Shown: positions 27,525 through 35,735 of the stretch, in pieces
Layout: each line of letters opens with the position of its first letter
Position numbering within the stretch: position 1 is the stretch's first letter
Assembly: GCF_018998565.1 (NCBI RefSeq)
Contig: NZ_JAHNZO010000037.1
Coordinates: forward strand, 1 to 64,000
From: Paenibacillus oleatilyticus
GTDB lineage: Bacteria; Bacillota; Bacilli; Paenibacillales; NBRC-103111
DNA: 64,000 nt
Direction: 5' to 3'
Notes under the pieces: model-generated
What the model was told of the DNA's origin: nothing
Database searches by the model: none
Seen by the model: only the letters and a program-made list of their open reading frames with translations
Made by a program: the position numbers and the translations under genes

Positions 27525-27790
27525 ATGAGAGGGGAGTTAATCAATGTCCCACAGCCTTGCTCCTCGAACAAGAACCAGGTTTACTTAATGCCGCGGGATT
27601 GGAGTGATTGGGAAACGGCCCTTGGTGCAGCTGCACATATGGGAAAGCGTGATATAGCGCTTCACTTATTGGAAAAAGGGGCCCGACTCGATCTATTAAG
27701 CTTGATATTGTGAAAGTATTATTCCATTAATCACTTTGTTTGGGAAATACAACAAGACGAGCGGGCCACCACAAGGGCGCTATCCGCATG
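27525..27790 (+). pseudogene. Ankyrin-repeat gene remnant downstream of the acetyltransferase
   Basis: From 27525 one frame ends in WSDWETALGAAAHMGKRDIALHLLEKGARLD, given here as two visible parts: TALGAAAHMGKRDIA and LHLLEKGARLD, a clear ankyrin repeat. It then stops at 27713. A second frame gives KLDIVKVLF and then ends. Internal bases seem to be missing between the two. The ATG at 27525 abuts the acetyltransferase stop, but the product would be a truncated 62-residue piece. Confidence 0.6.
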
Positions 27791-27801
27791 GGGGGAGAAT
27801 T

Positions 27802-28098
27802 ATGGACAATGTTGTTACCTTTACTAATTTTAGACCAATATATATTTTCTTTATCATTATTCAAGCTATTTCATTGATAATCGCCATCTCCCAGATAAAA
27901 CATCATAAACCAATAAATGGATCTTCAATAGTGAGTACCTCATTTATTTGTTCAGCCATATCCACTTTTTTGACGTATCAAATAGGTATTCTTTCTGATG
28001 AATTAGTAATCGGTGGCGATCCTGTTTCCTTTAATATGTTTATAGTAGTAGTGATAATGTCGGTAGTTAATTTTCTTGTTGTTCTCCGTACCAAGTAG
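27802..28098 (+). CDS. Small integral membrane protein of unknown function
   Basis: A 98-residue protein with three predicted membrane helices (about 11-30, 43-63 and 75-94) separated by short polar loops. The ATG at 27802 follows the strong GGGGGGAGAA. An upstream in-frame extension to 27736 lacks a ribosome binding site. I do not recognise the family. It is followed by a good terminator, so it ends its own transcript. Confidence 0.65.
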   Translation: MDNVVTFTNFRPIYIFFIIIQAISLIIAISQIKHHKPINGSSIVSTSFICSAISTFLTYQIGILSDELVIGGDPVSFNMFIVVVIMSVVNFLVVLRTK

Positions 28099-28110
28099 CG
28101 GAAAATCAAA

Positions 28111-28145
28111 AAAAGAACCTGGGCAGTTTTATCAGGTTCTTTTTA
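28111..28145 (+). terminator. Intrinsic terminator after the small membrane protein gene
   Basis: AAAAGAACCTG pairs with CAGGTTCTTTT around a 12-base loop, then TTAT. Confidence 0.85.
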
Positions 28146-28147
28146 TA

Positions 28148-28255
28148 TTGCATATAAACAAACATGGTGATATAATCAGATGACGACTGTCCCTAGTTAT
28201 ACGGTCACAGTTGTTTCATCCTACACTTTAAGTGTATCACGCCGGTAAACTCTTG
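28148..28255 (+). promoter_or_regulatory. Promoter and structured leader of rph
   Basis: TTGCAT at 28148-28153 and TATAAT at 28171-28176 are 17 bp apart. The roughly 110-base leader that follows contains an imperfect inverted repeat (GATGACGACTGT near 28179 with ACAGTTGTTTCATC ending near 28221) and a small palindrome, ACACTTTAAGTGT. These could be operator or attenuator elements for drug-responsive expression. No match to the actinomycete rifamycin-associated element is visible. Confidence 0.6.
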
Positions 28256-28297
28256 TCAAATGTTTTTTCACATTTTAATGTTTAGGAGAGATGTAGA

Positions 28298-30916
28298 ATG
28301 AGTTCTTTGGTTCTCGATTTTCAGGAAATGGAAAAAACGCAGCTTTTGCTCGTTGGCGGAAAAGGGTTAAATTTAGGGGAATTATCGAAAATTGAAGGAA
28401 TACAAGTACCGGAAGGATTTTGTGTTACAACCGTGGGATATCAGAAAGCCATCGAACAAAACGAAGCGTACCATGCTTTGTTGGATCGACTAACAACGCT
28501 CAAAGTTGAAGATCGAGATCAAATCGGTGAAATCAGCAGGAAGATTCGACAAAGCATTATGGACGTAGAAATTCCTTCCGATGTTGCGAATGCAGTTGCT
28601 CACTATCTCTCCCGGTTTGGCGAGGAACATGCTTATGCAGTGCGCTCTAGTGCGACTGCTGAAGATTTACCGCATGCCTCTTTTGCCGGTCAACAAGACA
28701 CCTATTTAAATATCATCGGCAAAGAAGCGATCTTGCAGCATATCAGCAAATGCTGGGCTTCCCTGTTTACGGATCGCGCGGTAATCTACCGCATGCAAAA
28801 CGGATTTGACCACAGTCAAGTTTATTTATCCGTTGTCGTTCAAAGGATGGTTTTCCCACAGGCTTCGGGGATTTTATTTACCGCTGATCCAGTTACCTCC
28901 AACCGAAAGCTGCTATCCATCGATGCCGGTTTTGGACTTGGAGAAGCACTGGTCTCCGGTTTGGTATCTGCCGATTGTTATAAAGTACAGGAAGGGCAAA
29001 TCGTCGATAAGAGGATAGCAACCAAAAAATTGGCTATCTATGGACGAAAAGAAGGCGGAACAGAGACACGGGAGATCGATCCTGATCAGCAAAAGACTCA
29101 AACACTTACTGAAGAACAAATTTTACAATTAGCACACATCGGAAGACAGATCGAAGCTTATTTTGGTTGCCCGCAAGATATCGAATGGTGTTTGGCCCAC
29201 GATACATTTTATATTGTCCAGAGCCGGCCAATCACGACTTTATACCCGATCCCTGAAGCGAATGATCAAGAAAATCACGTTTACGTATCTGTCGGGCATC
29301 AACAAATGATGACTGACCCTATGAAACCATTGGGATTGTCTTTTTACCTGTTACTAACTCCCGCGCCCATGCGTAAAGCCGGCGGAAGGTTGTTTGTTGA
29401 TGTTTCACTTATGCTGGCTTCACCTTCCGGCAGGGAAACTTTAATAAATGTCCTGGGAAAAAACGATCCGCTCATAAAAGATGCATTGACGACCGTTATA
29501 GAGCGGGGAGATTTTATAAAATCGATACCGGATGACAAGAAAGAACAGAGTCACGGTAAAAGCAATGAAGGTCCGGCGCCTGCGAATTATCAAACACTAA
29601 ACGATTACGATCCGACAGTCGTTTCTGATTTGATTAAGCGAAGTGAATCATCGATCGAAGAGTTAAAACATAAGATCCAAACGAAATCAGGAGCGGATCT
29701 ATTTGATTTTATCCTGGAAGATATCGAGGAATTAAGGAAGAGGAAGCTATCTGATCCACAAAGCTTTGGTGTGATTATGACTGCTATGAATGCTTCATCA
29801 TGGATCAATGAAAAAATGATGGAGTGGTTGGGTGAAAAAAACGCAGCAGATACGCTGTCTCAATCTGTACCAAACAATATCACTTCGGAAATGGGTCTGG
29901 CTCTAATGGATGTCGCAGATGTGATACGTCCTTATCCGGAAGTCATTCATTATTTACAACATGTAAAAGATGATCACTTTTTGGATGAACTGGTTAAATT
30001 TAATGGCGGACAGGAAACCCGAGACGCGATCTGTGCTTATCTCAACAAATACGGCATGCGATGCGCCGGAGAAATCGATATTACCAGAACCCGTTGGAGC
30101 GAAAAACCAATTACACTTGTCCCCATGATTCTGGGTAACATCAAAAACTTTGAGCCTAATGCCGGAAAGCGGAAATTTGAGCAAGGGCGACAGGAAGCTT
30201 TGAAAAAAGAACAAGAGTTATTGGATCGATTGAAGCAGTTACCGGATGGCGAACAAAAAGCCAAAGAGACAAAACGAATGATCGACCTAGTCCGGAATCT
30301 CATTGGATATCGAGAATATCCAAAATATGCATATATTAATCGCTACTTCGTTTATAAGAAGGCTTTACTGAAAGAAGCCGAACAACTCGTACAAGCAGGC
30401 GTTGTTCGTGAACAAGAAGATATTTATTACCTCACTTTTGAAGAGCTTCACGAAGCCGTACGCACCAATAAATTGGATTACAAGATCATCGGCAAACGAA
30501 AAGACGAGTACAAGTTATATGAAAAACTAACGCCGCCACGTGTTATCACGTCTGATGGCGAAATCATTGCAGGCAAGTACAAACGAGAAAATCTCCCAAC
30601 TGAAGCTATTGTAGGTCTGCCTGTTTCTTCCGGAGTGATCGAGGGGCGAGCACGTGTCATCTTAAATATGGAAGAAGCCGATCTGGAAGATGGAGATATT
30701 TTAGTCACCGCGTTTACTGACCCTAGTTGGACACCATTGTTTGTATCCATCAAAGGCTTAGTCACCGAAGTTGGCGGACTGATGACCCATGGAGCCGTTA
30801 TCGCGCGGGAATATGGCTTACCAGCAGTTGTCGGGGTGGAAAATGCCACCAAACTGATCAAAGACGGACAACGAATTCGCGTGAATGGAACAGAAGGGTA
30901 TATCGAAATATTGTAA
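28298..30916 (+). CDS. rph: Rifampicin phosphotransferase
   Basis: An 872-residue enzyme that phosphorylates rifamycins using ATP and water, inactivating the drug. Its three-part layout matches Rph. An ATP-grasp region spans about 1-315 (VGGKGLNLGELS, YAVRSSATAEDLPHASFAGQ, GILFTADPVTSN). The rifamycin-binding domain covers about 320-760. The swivelling phosphohistidine domain at the end has the catalytic His831 in GGLMTHGAVIAREYGLPAVV. PEP synthases share the ends, but the middle here is the Rph type. ATG at 28298 follows TAGGAGAG. It is monocistronic, with its own promoter and a strong terminator. Confidence 0.93.
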   Translation: MSSLVLDFQEMEKTQLLLVGGKGLNLGELSKIEGIQVPEGFCVTTVGYQKAIEQNEAYHALLDRLTTLKVEDRDQIGEISRKIRQSIMDVEIPSDVANAVAHYLSRFGEEHAYAVRSSATAEDLPHASFAGQQDTYLNIIGKEAILQHISKCWASLFTDRAVIYRMQNGFDHSQVYLSVVVQRMVFPQASGILFTADPVTSNRKLLSIDAGFGLGEALVSGLVSADCYKVQEGQIVDKRIATKKLAIYGRKEGGTETREIDPDQQKTQTLTEEQILQLAHIGRQIEAYFGCPQDIEWCLAHDTFYIVQSRPITTLYPIPEANDQENHVYVSVGHQQMMTDPMKPLGLSFYLLLTPAPMRKAGGRLFVDVSLMLASPSGRETLINVLGKNDPLIKDALTTVIERGDFIKSIPDDKKEQSHGKSNEGPAPANYQTLNDYDPTVVSDLIKRSESSIEELKHKIQTKSGADLFDFILEDIEELRKRKLSDPQSFGVIMTAMNASSWINEKMMEWLGEKNAADTLSQSVPNNITSEMGLALMDVADVIRPYPEVIHYLQHVKDDHFLDELVKFNGGQETRDAICAYLNKYGMRCAGEIDITRTRWSEKPITLVPMILGNIKNFEPNAGKRKFEQGRQEALKKEQELLDRLKQLPDGEQKAKETKRMIDLVRNLIGYREYPKYAYINRYFVYKKALLKEAEQLVQAGVVREQEDIYYLTFEELHEAVRTNKLDYKIIGKRKDEYKLYEKLTPPRVITSDGEIIAGKYKRENLPTEAIVGLPVSSGVIEGRARVILNMEEADLEDGDILVTAFTDPSWTPLFVSIKGLVTEVGGLMTHGAVIAREYGLPAVVGVENATKLIKDGQRIRVNGTEGYIEIL

Positions 30917-30999
30917 TGGCTGAATTTGCAGATCAAAATGATGAAGATCTTCGAATATTGCATTGATTGGGGGGATTACAAGGGGGGATAGATCAGGCA

Positions 31000-31032
31000 G
31001 GCGACTCAACTGCGGTTGAGTCGCCATTTTTT
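31000..31032 (+). terminator. Intrinsic terminator after rph
   Basis: GGCGACTCAAC pairs perfectly with GTTGAGTCGCC around TGCG, followed by ATTTTTT. Confidence 0.9.
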
Positions 31033-31073
31033 GGCGGATGCAAGCGACGAAGCCAACTGCATACTCGTTATCG

Positions 31074-31916
31074 CTAAACCCTTCTATGCAACAAACTCCA
31101 ACACCTTCCAGGCACATCGGATTCAAACATTTCAATGCTTCCAGTATCAGCCATTGTCACGTAGCAGGTTCTTCCATCAGGTCCCCCAAATGTAAGGTTG
31201 GTACAGTTTTTACCCATAAGGAAAATTTCGCTTAGTAAAAGACCATCAGGGGAAATCTTCGCCACCACACCTTTGCCAGGGCGAGTAACAAACAAGTTGC
31301 CTGCCACATCACAGCGCATGCCATCAAGTTCAAAATCACGAAACTCTACCAATAAGCGTTTATTACTCAATTCATAAGTGCTTGATAGATCATATACCCA
31401 TATTCTTCTTTGCAATGATTCATTTACATATAATTTTTTACCGTCAGGACTAACTTCAATTCCATTCGTCGTTCCCATATTCCTTTCTAATAATTGCGTG
31501 TCTCCATTTGTATGAATGCGCCACAATTGTCCCTTATTTTGTTGGATCCAGTTGGGGTCACTAGCGAATAAAACACCTTGTTCGGTTATCGCTAAATCAT
31601 TAGGCTGGTTCATTGCAGGGTCATGACCATGTACACGGATCTCTTTCGTTTCAAGGTTAACGGCGAATATATTATGCTTTTTAAAATCTGCGATGTACAT
31701 AGTTCCATTAGGGTCAATACGTGTCCCGCATCCGATACTGCCCGTAGGCAATTCAACAAAGACACTGCTTTTTCCATTTGGGGTTACTTTGCCAACCGTG
31801 CCATCTCTTTGAAAATTAACGGCGTAAATATTCCCGTATTTATCGCATGAAGGACCTTCTATTTTGCGTGTAAATCCATCCGTTAGAATTTTGCTCTTAA
31901 ATAGCTCAAATCGCAT
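31074..31916 (-). CDS. SMP-30/gluconolactonase-family beta-propeller protein
   Basis: A 280-residue calcium-dependent lactonase-like six-bladed propeller. Metal-site landmarks are the early IEGPSCDKYGNIYAV (Glu near 19), the TTNGIEVSPDGKKLYVNES blade and DGMRCDVAGNLFVT. Members hydrolyse sugar or other lactones. No signal peptide is present, so it should act in the cytoplasm. The ATG at 31916 has GGAAAGGAG upstream on the minus strand. It is convergent with rph. A 7-bp palindrome (AAATCAG/CTGATTT, 32029-32048) lies upstream and could be an operator. Confidence 0.88.
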   Translation of the reverse strand: MRFELFKSKILTDGFTRKIEGPSCDKYGNIYAVNFQRDGTVGKVTPNGKSSVFVELPTGSIGCGTRIDPNGTMYIADFKKHNIFAVNLETKEIRVHGHDPAMNQPNDLAITEQGVLFASDPNWIQQNKGQLWRIHTNGDTQLLERNMGTTNGIEVSPDGKKLYVNESLQRRIWVYDLSSTYELSNKRLLVEFRDFELDGMRCDVAGNLFVTRPGKGVVAKISPDGLLLSEIFLMGKNCTNLTFGGPDGRTCYVTMADTGSIEMFESDVPGRCWSLLHRRV

Positions 31917-32174
31917 GGCTAAAATCTCCTTTCCTTAAAAAAAGGATTCACTTTAGTATGTTTATTTTCCGCCAGTCAAAAAAGTACGTTAAACACAAAA
32001 AATTCAATTTGAGAATCTGGCCTCGGATAAATCAGTTAAATCTGATTTTGAACTTGATAAAAACTGGATAGGTATTAGAAAATGTTTCTTGGGAGATTGA
32101 ACAAACGGAGTACGATGGTTTGAATAATTACAGCGAGTTTTGCAAGCATCAGCATTTCTAGGAGGATGAAAGCG

Positions 32175-32288
32175 ATGAAGATTGAGGTTGTAGATGATTA
32201 TGTGAGCCGGTTCTTGTTAGGCGAAGCGGTTCACAAAAAAACAAATCGGTTGCCGGAGGTTTACCAATCTATCGACAGGTGCACGTAG
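32175..32288 (+). CDS. Putative 37-codon leader peptide upstream of the cfr-like gene
   Basis: The ATG at 32175 follows an excellent AGGAGG, and the frame runs 37 codons to TAG at 32286-32288 (starts MKIEVVDDYVSRFLLGEAVH). No homology is recognised. It lies 110 bases before a Cfr-type methyltransferase gene. Two T-runs (CGCTTTTTT ending near 32317 and GCTTTTTT near 32363-32369) lie between them. Leader ORFs of this kind control many ribosome-targeting resistance genes by antibiotic-induced stalling. That role is an inference here. Confidence 0.5.
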   Translation: MKIEVVDDYVSRFLLGEAVHKKTNRLPEVYQSIDRCT

Positions 32289-32370
32289 CGATCTGTCTGC
32301 AAACGTATGCGCTTTTTTCGTATAGTTGGTTAATGACGTGTCAAAGCGCCAACGGACGGTTGCTTTTTTA
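32280..32370 (+). promoter_or_regulatory. Candidate attenuator between the leader ORF and the cfr-like gene
   Basis: The segment has two terminator-like ends: AGCG...CGCT followed by TTTTT at about 32312-32318, and CAAC...GTTG followed by CTTTTTT at about 32363-32369. Stems are short by eye (4 bp with possible extensions), so termination is uncertain. Confidence 0.35.
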
Positions 32371-32398
32371 CGGTTTTCTCCGGCGGTAAGGAGAAGAC

Positions 32399-33430
32399 AT
32401 GAGACTACCCTCGAAATATGAAATGATTCGGCGAATGTTGTCCGACTTCAAGCAGCCCGAGTATCGGTATGCTCAGATTATGGACGCGATTTTCAAGCAT
32501 AACGTCGGTGAATACGAACGGATGACCATTTTGCCCAAATTGTTGCGCGACGAGTTGACCAGGACGCTTGGTCCGAACGTCTACAGCATCGTTCCGGTAA
32601 AGGAACTCACGTCGAAACAGGTCAGCAAGGTGCTGTTTGCCATTGCGGGCGACGAACGTGTGGAGGCCGTACGACTTACCTATGAGCAGGGGTGGAAATC
32701 ATATTGTATTTCCACGCAGTGCGGCTGCGGATTCGGGTGCAGGTTTTGCGCCACCGGTACCATCGGCCTGAAACGCAATCTGACCGCCGACGAAATTACC
32801 GACCAATTGCTGTACTTTCGCTTGAACGGCCACGCCTTGGATAGCGTCTCATTCATGGGCATGGGGGAGGCGCTCGCCAACCCGCATATTTTTGATGCAA
32901 TCACGATTTTGACCGACCCGCACCTCTTTGGTTTGGGACATCGACGAATTACGATTTCCACTATCGGCCTGTTGCCGGGGATCGACAAGCTGACACGGGA
33001 GTTTCCGCAGGTCAATCTGACCTTCTCGCTGCATTCGCCGTTCGACGATCAGCGAAGCGAGCTGATGCCGATCAACGACCGATACCCCGTCCGCGACGTG
33101 CTGAAGGCATTGGATCATCATATCCGGCATACAGGGAGAAAGGTGTATATTGCGTATATTCTTCTTCGAGGAGTCAACGACTCGACGGCGCATGCGGAAG
33201 CAGTTGCCGAGTTGTTAAGGGGAAGGGGACCTGGGGAACATCTCTACCACGTTAACCTGATTCCATTCAATTCGTCCGAAGTTACGCCAGACAGCTATCA
33301 GCAATCTGATCCCGATCGGATTAAAGCGTTTGTTCGGATTTTGAAGTCAAAGGGGATCAGCGTCACGGTCCGAACTCAATTCGGATCGGACATTAACGCG
33401 GCATGCGGTCAGCTATACCGTTCCGAATAA
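32399..33430 (+). CDS. cfr-like: Cfr-family 23S rRNA (adenine-2503-C8) methyltransferase
   Basis: A 343-residue radical SAM enzyme. Cfr-type enzymes add a C8 methyl to A2503 and confer resistance to phenicols, lincosamides, oxazolidinones, pleuromutilins and streptogramin A. The iron-sulfur cysteines are Cys110, Cys114 and Cys117 in CGCGFGCRFCATG, which is the Cfr form rather than the RlmN form. The methyl-carrying cysteine is Cys336 in DINAACGQL, equivalent to Cys338 of Cfr. GMGEAL and the ISTIGLLPGI segment bind SAM. ATG at 32399 follows AAGGAGAAG. Housekeeping RlmN is expected elsewhere in the genome. Activity and spectrum must be tested, since only some Cfr-like proteins confer full resistance. 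Confidence 0.9.
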   Translation: MRLPSKYEMIRRMLSDFKQPEYRYAQIMDAIFKHNVGEYERMTILPKLLRDELTRTLGPNVYSIVPVKELTSKQVSKVLFAIAGDERVEAVRLTYEQGWKSYCISTQCGCGFGCRFCATGTIGLKRNLTADEITDQLLYFRLNGHALDSVSFMGMGEALANPHIFDAITILTDPHLFGLGHRRITISTIGLLPGIDKLTREFPQVNLTFSLHSPFDDQRSELMPINDRYPVRDVLKALDHHIRHTGRKVYIAYILLRGVNDSTAHAEAVAELLRGRGPGEHLYHVNLIPFNSSEVTPDSYQQSDPDRIKAFVRILKSKGISVTVRTQFGSDINAACGQLYRSE

Positions 33431-33486
33431 TCGATGCGGAAATTAAATTTATTACCCGGACGCAGCGGGTCTGCGACTGGAAAGAG

Positions 33487-33523
33487 AAACGGCTGCCATG
33501 AAGAGGGCAGCCGTTTTGATTTT
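33487..33523 (+). terminator. Intrinsic terminator after the cfr-like gene
   Basis: AAACGGCTGCC pairs with GGCAGCCGTTTT around ATGAAGAG, followed by GATTTT. Confidence 0.85.
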
Positions 33524-33566
33524 CACCACGCATGGCGATTAACCAGGCGGTGAAAGTCCGCAAGGG

Positions 33567-33683
33567 TGTCACTTTAAGAACTTGAGAATGTATCGAAAGG
33601 ACAATTAGGAATAACAAACAACTGCAGGAGCGGATTCTTGATTCAGAGGATTCGCTCTTTTTCATGCAAAAGGAATTGAAAAT
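33567..33683 (+). repeat. Duplicated 3' end of the CBM35 lyase-like gene (copy A)
   Basis: Bases 33567-33608 encode CHFKNLRMYRKDN and TAG. The following hairpin (GAGCGGATTC with GGATTCGCTC, about 33633-33660) and flank closely match 41296-41412, the end and terminator of the CBM35 gene. By eye the two copies are about nine-tenths identical over roughly 115 bases. It is the leftover of a paralogue or of a rearrangement. The rest of 33684-33955 shows only the ribosome binding site of the next gene. Confidence 0.75.
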
Positions 33684-33955
33684 GTCGGGTGACAAGAACT
33701 TGATCTCATTGCGGATTTTGTACGCCAAGCCCTGATTGACGAAAAAACACAAAGATCGGACCAAAAAAAATAAGAAAAGAACCGAACCTTTTTCCGATAC
33801 AGTGACAATATAGTGTGTAAGCTGCTTACTCAGGCGTACCCTCCGGCCATTAACTCATTATAACGAACCGATAGAAAAGATGACGAGGATCAAATCGCAG
33901 CAATTTCACGGTAATGAAAGCTGGGATTTATCCGGTCCGAAGGAGGGAGGTGAAA

Positions 33956-34840
33956 ATGTCGTTGGGTTTGCGATTTCAGCGCTTGATGCACAAACAAGGT
34001 GTAATAGCTATGGGCTTTTTGGCGCCGAGCGTGCTTGGCTTCTCCCTATTTTATTTAATCCCGTTTGTGATAGGCATTGTGTATTCGTTTATGGATAAGA
34101 CGAGCGGAGGCGTGTTCGTCGGCTTGGCTAATTATGAGACGGTGCTGGGCAGCGGCTCGTTTCGCAAGGCGGCATTGAACACATTGTGGTTTACAGCCGT
34201 TGGTGTGCCTCTTCTCATCGTAGTGTCACTGGTTCTGGCGTTGCTATTGAATGGAAATGTATATTTCCGACGTTGGATACGAACAGCTTATATTTTTCCG
34301 CTCGTCGTACCGGTCGCCTCTGTGGTGATGATTTGGCAAATTATATTCGACTGGAACGGTTCGCTTAATGCGTGGCTTTATGGTCTGGACTGGGGGCGGA
34401 TCGACTGGATGAAGTCAGAATGGGCAAGAGCTGTGCTGCTAATTGTTTATTTGTGGAAGTACGTCGGTTACAACATGATCCTGTTTCTGGCGGGATTGCA
34501 GGGCATTCCGAAGGATTATTATGAAACGGCCGATCTGGAAGGCGCCGGACCTGTTCGGAAGCTGTTCAACATTACGCTCGTCTATTTGACCCCAACGATG
34601 TTCTTCGTCGTTCTGATATCGATTATTAACTCGTTCCGTATTTTCCGAGAAACGTACTTGATTGCCGGAAACTATCCGCACGATAGCATTTATATGCTGC
34701 AGCACTATATGAACAATATGTTTATGTCATTGGATGTACAAAAGCTAACCGCGGCGGCCGTTCTTATGGTCATTTGCATACTCGCCATCGTCTCCGGCAT
34801 GCTCTCGCTTGAACGGTGGTTCAGGCGATTCATGGAATGA
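33956..34840 (+). CDS. Carbohydrate-type ABC transporter permease (MalF-like)
   Basis: A 294-residue inner permease subunit with six predicted helices. The cytoplasmic EAA loop is YETADLEGAGPVRKLFNITL, the ATPase docking site of binding-protein-dependent importers. The ATG at 33956 follows AAGGAGGGAGGTG. An upstream in-frame start at 33914 lacks support. It is the first of five closely spaced genes (permease, permease, HlyD-like adaptor, binding protein, lipoprotein). No ATPase is encoded with them, so it probably borrows a shared MsmX-type ATPase. Confidence 0.9.
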   Translation: MSLGLRFQRLMHKQGVIAMGFLAPSVLGFSLFYLIPFVIGIVYSFMDKTSGGVFVGLANYETVLGSGSFRKAALNTLWFTAVGVPLLIVVSLVLALLLNGNVYFRRWIRTAYIFPLVVPVASVVMIWQIIFDWNGSLNAWLYGLDWGRIDWMKSEWARAVLLIVYLWKYVGYNMILFLAGLQGIPKDYYETADLEGAGPVRKLFNITLVYLTPTMFFVVLISIINSFRIFRETYLIAGNYPHDSIYMLQHYMNNMFMSLDVQKLTAAAVLMVICILAIVSGMLSLERWFRRFME

Positions 34841-34852
34841 AGGGGGAGGGAG

Positions 34853-35722
34853 ATGAACGTTTTTCATAAAACTGCACGGTCGCTGTTTCTTTTAGCGACT
34901 GCGTTGATCATGATGTTGCCGCTGGTCATTCCGGTCACGAATTCGCTTATGAGCGAGAAGGAGATCGCAAGCAATTATGGCTTCATTGGCAAAATGCTGG
35001 ACGCAGGATCTGGCGCCAGTGACATATTTGTTAATTTAAAGCTCATACCTGACTGGGTATCGTTCGAACAGTACGGGAAAATACTGCTGGAGACGCCGAT
35101 CTTCTTGAACATGTTCTGGAACTCTGTGTTGCTGGTTGTACCGATCATAGCAGGACAGGCCGTTGTCGGAGCGCTTGCCGCATACGCTTTTGCCATGCTG
35201 CGATATCGGGGAAGGGAAGCGTTGTTCATGGTATATTTGATGGCTATGCTAATGCCTTTTCAGGTAACGCTTGTCCCAAACTATATCATCGCTGACATCC
35301 TGGGGCTTGGAAACAGTGCCGGCGCTATTATCTTACCAGGCATTTTTTCCGCATTCGCAGTGTTCATGCTGCGCCAGTTCATGCTTTCCGTTCCGTATGC
35401 TTATGTCGAGGCGGCCATTATGGACGGTGCATCGCATCCATTCATTTTCTCCAGAATCATCGTCCCATTGTTAAAGCCGGGGATCGCGGCACTCGTCATT
35501 TTGCTGTTCGTGGATTACTGGAATATGGTGGAGCAGCCATTGATTTTTCTCGATGATGCCTTTAAACAGCCGCTATCGCTGTATTTATCGCGCATTCAAA
35601 AGGAGGCGGTAGGGGTCGGCTTCGCCGCATCGGTCATGTATATGTCGCCGATTGTCCTCTTGTTTCTGTATGCGGAGTCTTATTTCGTACAAGGTGTTCA
35701 GCTTTCCGGTATTAAGGGGTAA
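34853..35722 (+). CDS. Carbohydrate-type ABC transporter permease (MalG-like)
   Basis: The partner permease, 289 residues with six helices and the EAA-type loop YVEAAIMDGASHPFIFSRII. Begins 12 bases after the MalF-like gene, with GGGGGAGGGAG as ribosome binding site. Together the two make a heterodimeric import channel. The sugar is not indicated by sequence. The next gene encodes an HlyD-like protein, which is unexpected in an import operon. Confidence 0.9.
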   Translation: MNVFHKTARSLFLLATALIMMLPLVIPVTNSLMSEKEIASNYGFIGKMLDAGSGASDIFVNLKLIPDWVSFEQYGKILLETPIFLNMFWNSVLLVVPIIAGQAVVGALAAYAFAMLRYRGREALFMVYLMAMLMPFQVTLVPNYIIADILGLGNSAGAIILPGIFSAFAVFMLRQFMLSVPYAYVEAAIMDGASHPFIFSRIIVPLLKPGIAALVILLFVDYWNMVEQPLIFLDDAFKQPLSLYLSRIQKEAVGVGFAASVMYMSPIVLLFLYAESYFVQGVQLSGIKG

Positions 35723-35735
35723 GGGGGAATGGTGT

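Noticed and set aside
28298..30916. rph gene as a phosphoenolpyruvate synthase
   Set aside because: The ends are shared, but the middle domain and overall order match rifampicin phosphotransferase.
32399..33430. Methyltransferase gene as housekeeping rlmN
   Set aside because: The cysteine segment and following IGLKRNL sequence follow the Cfr pattern rather than that of RlmN.
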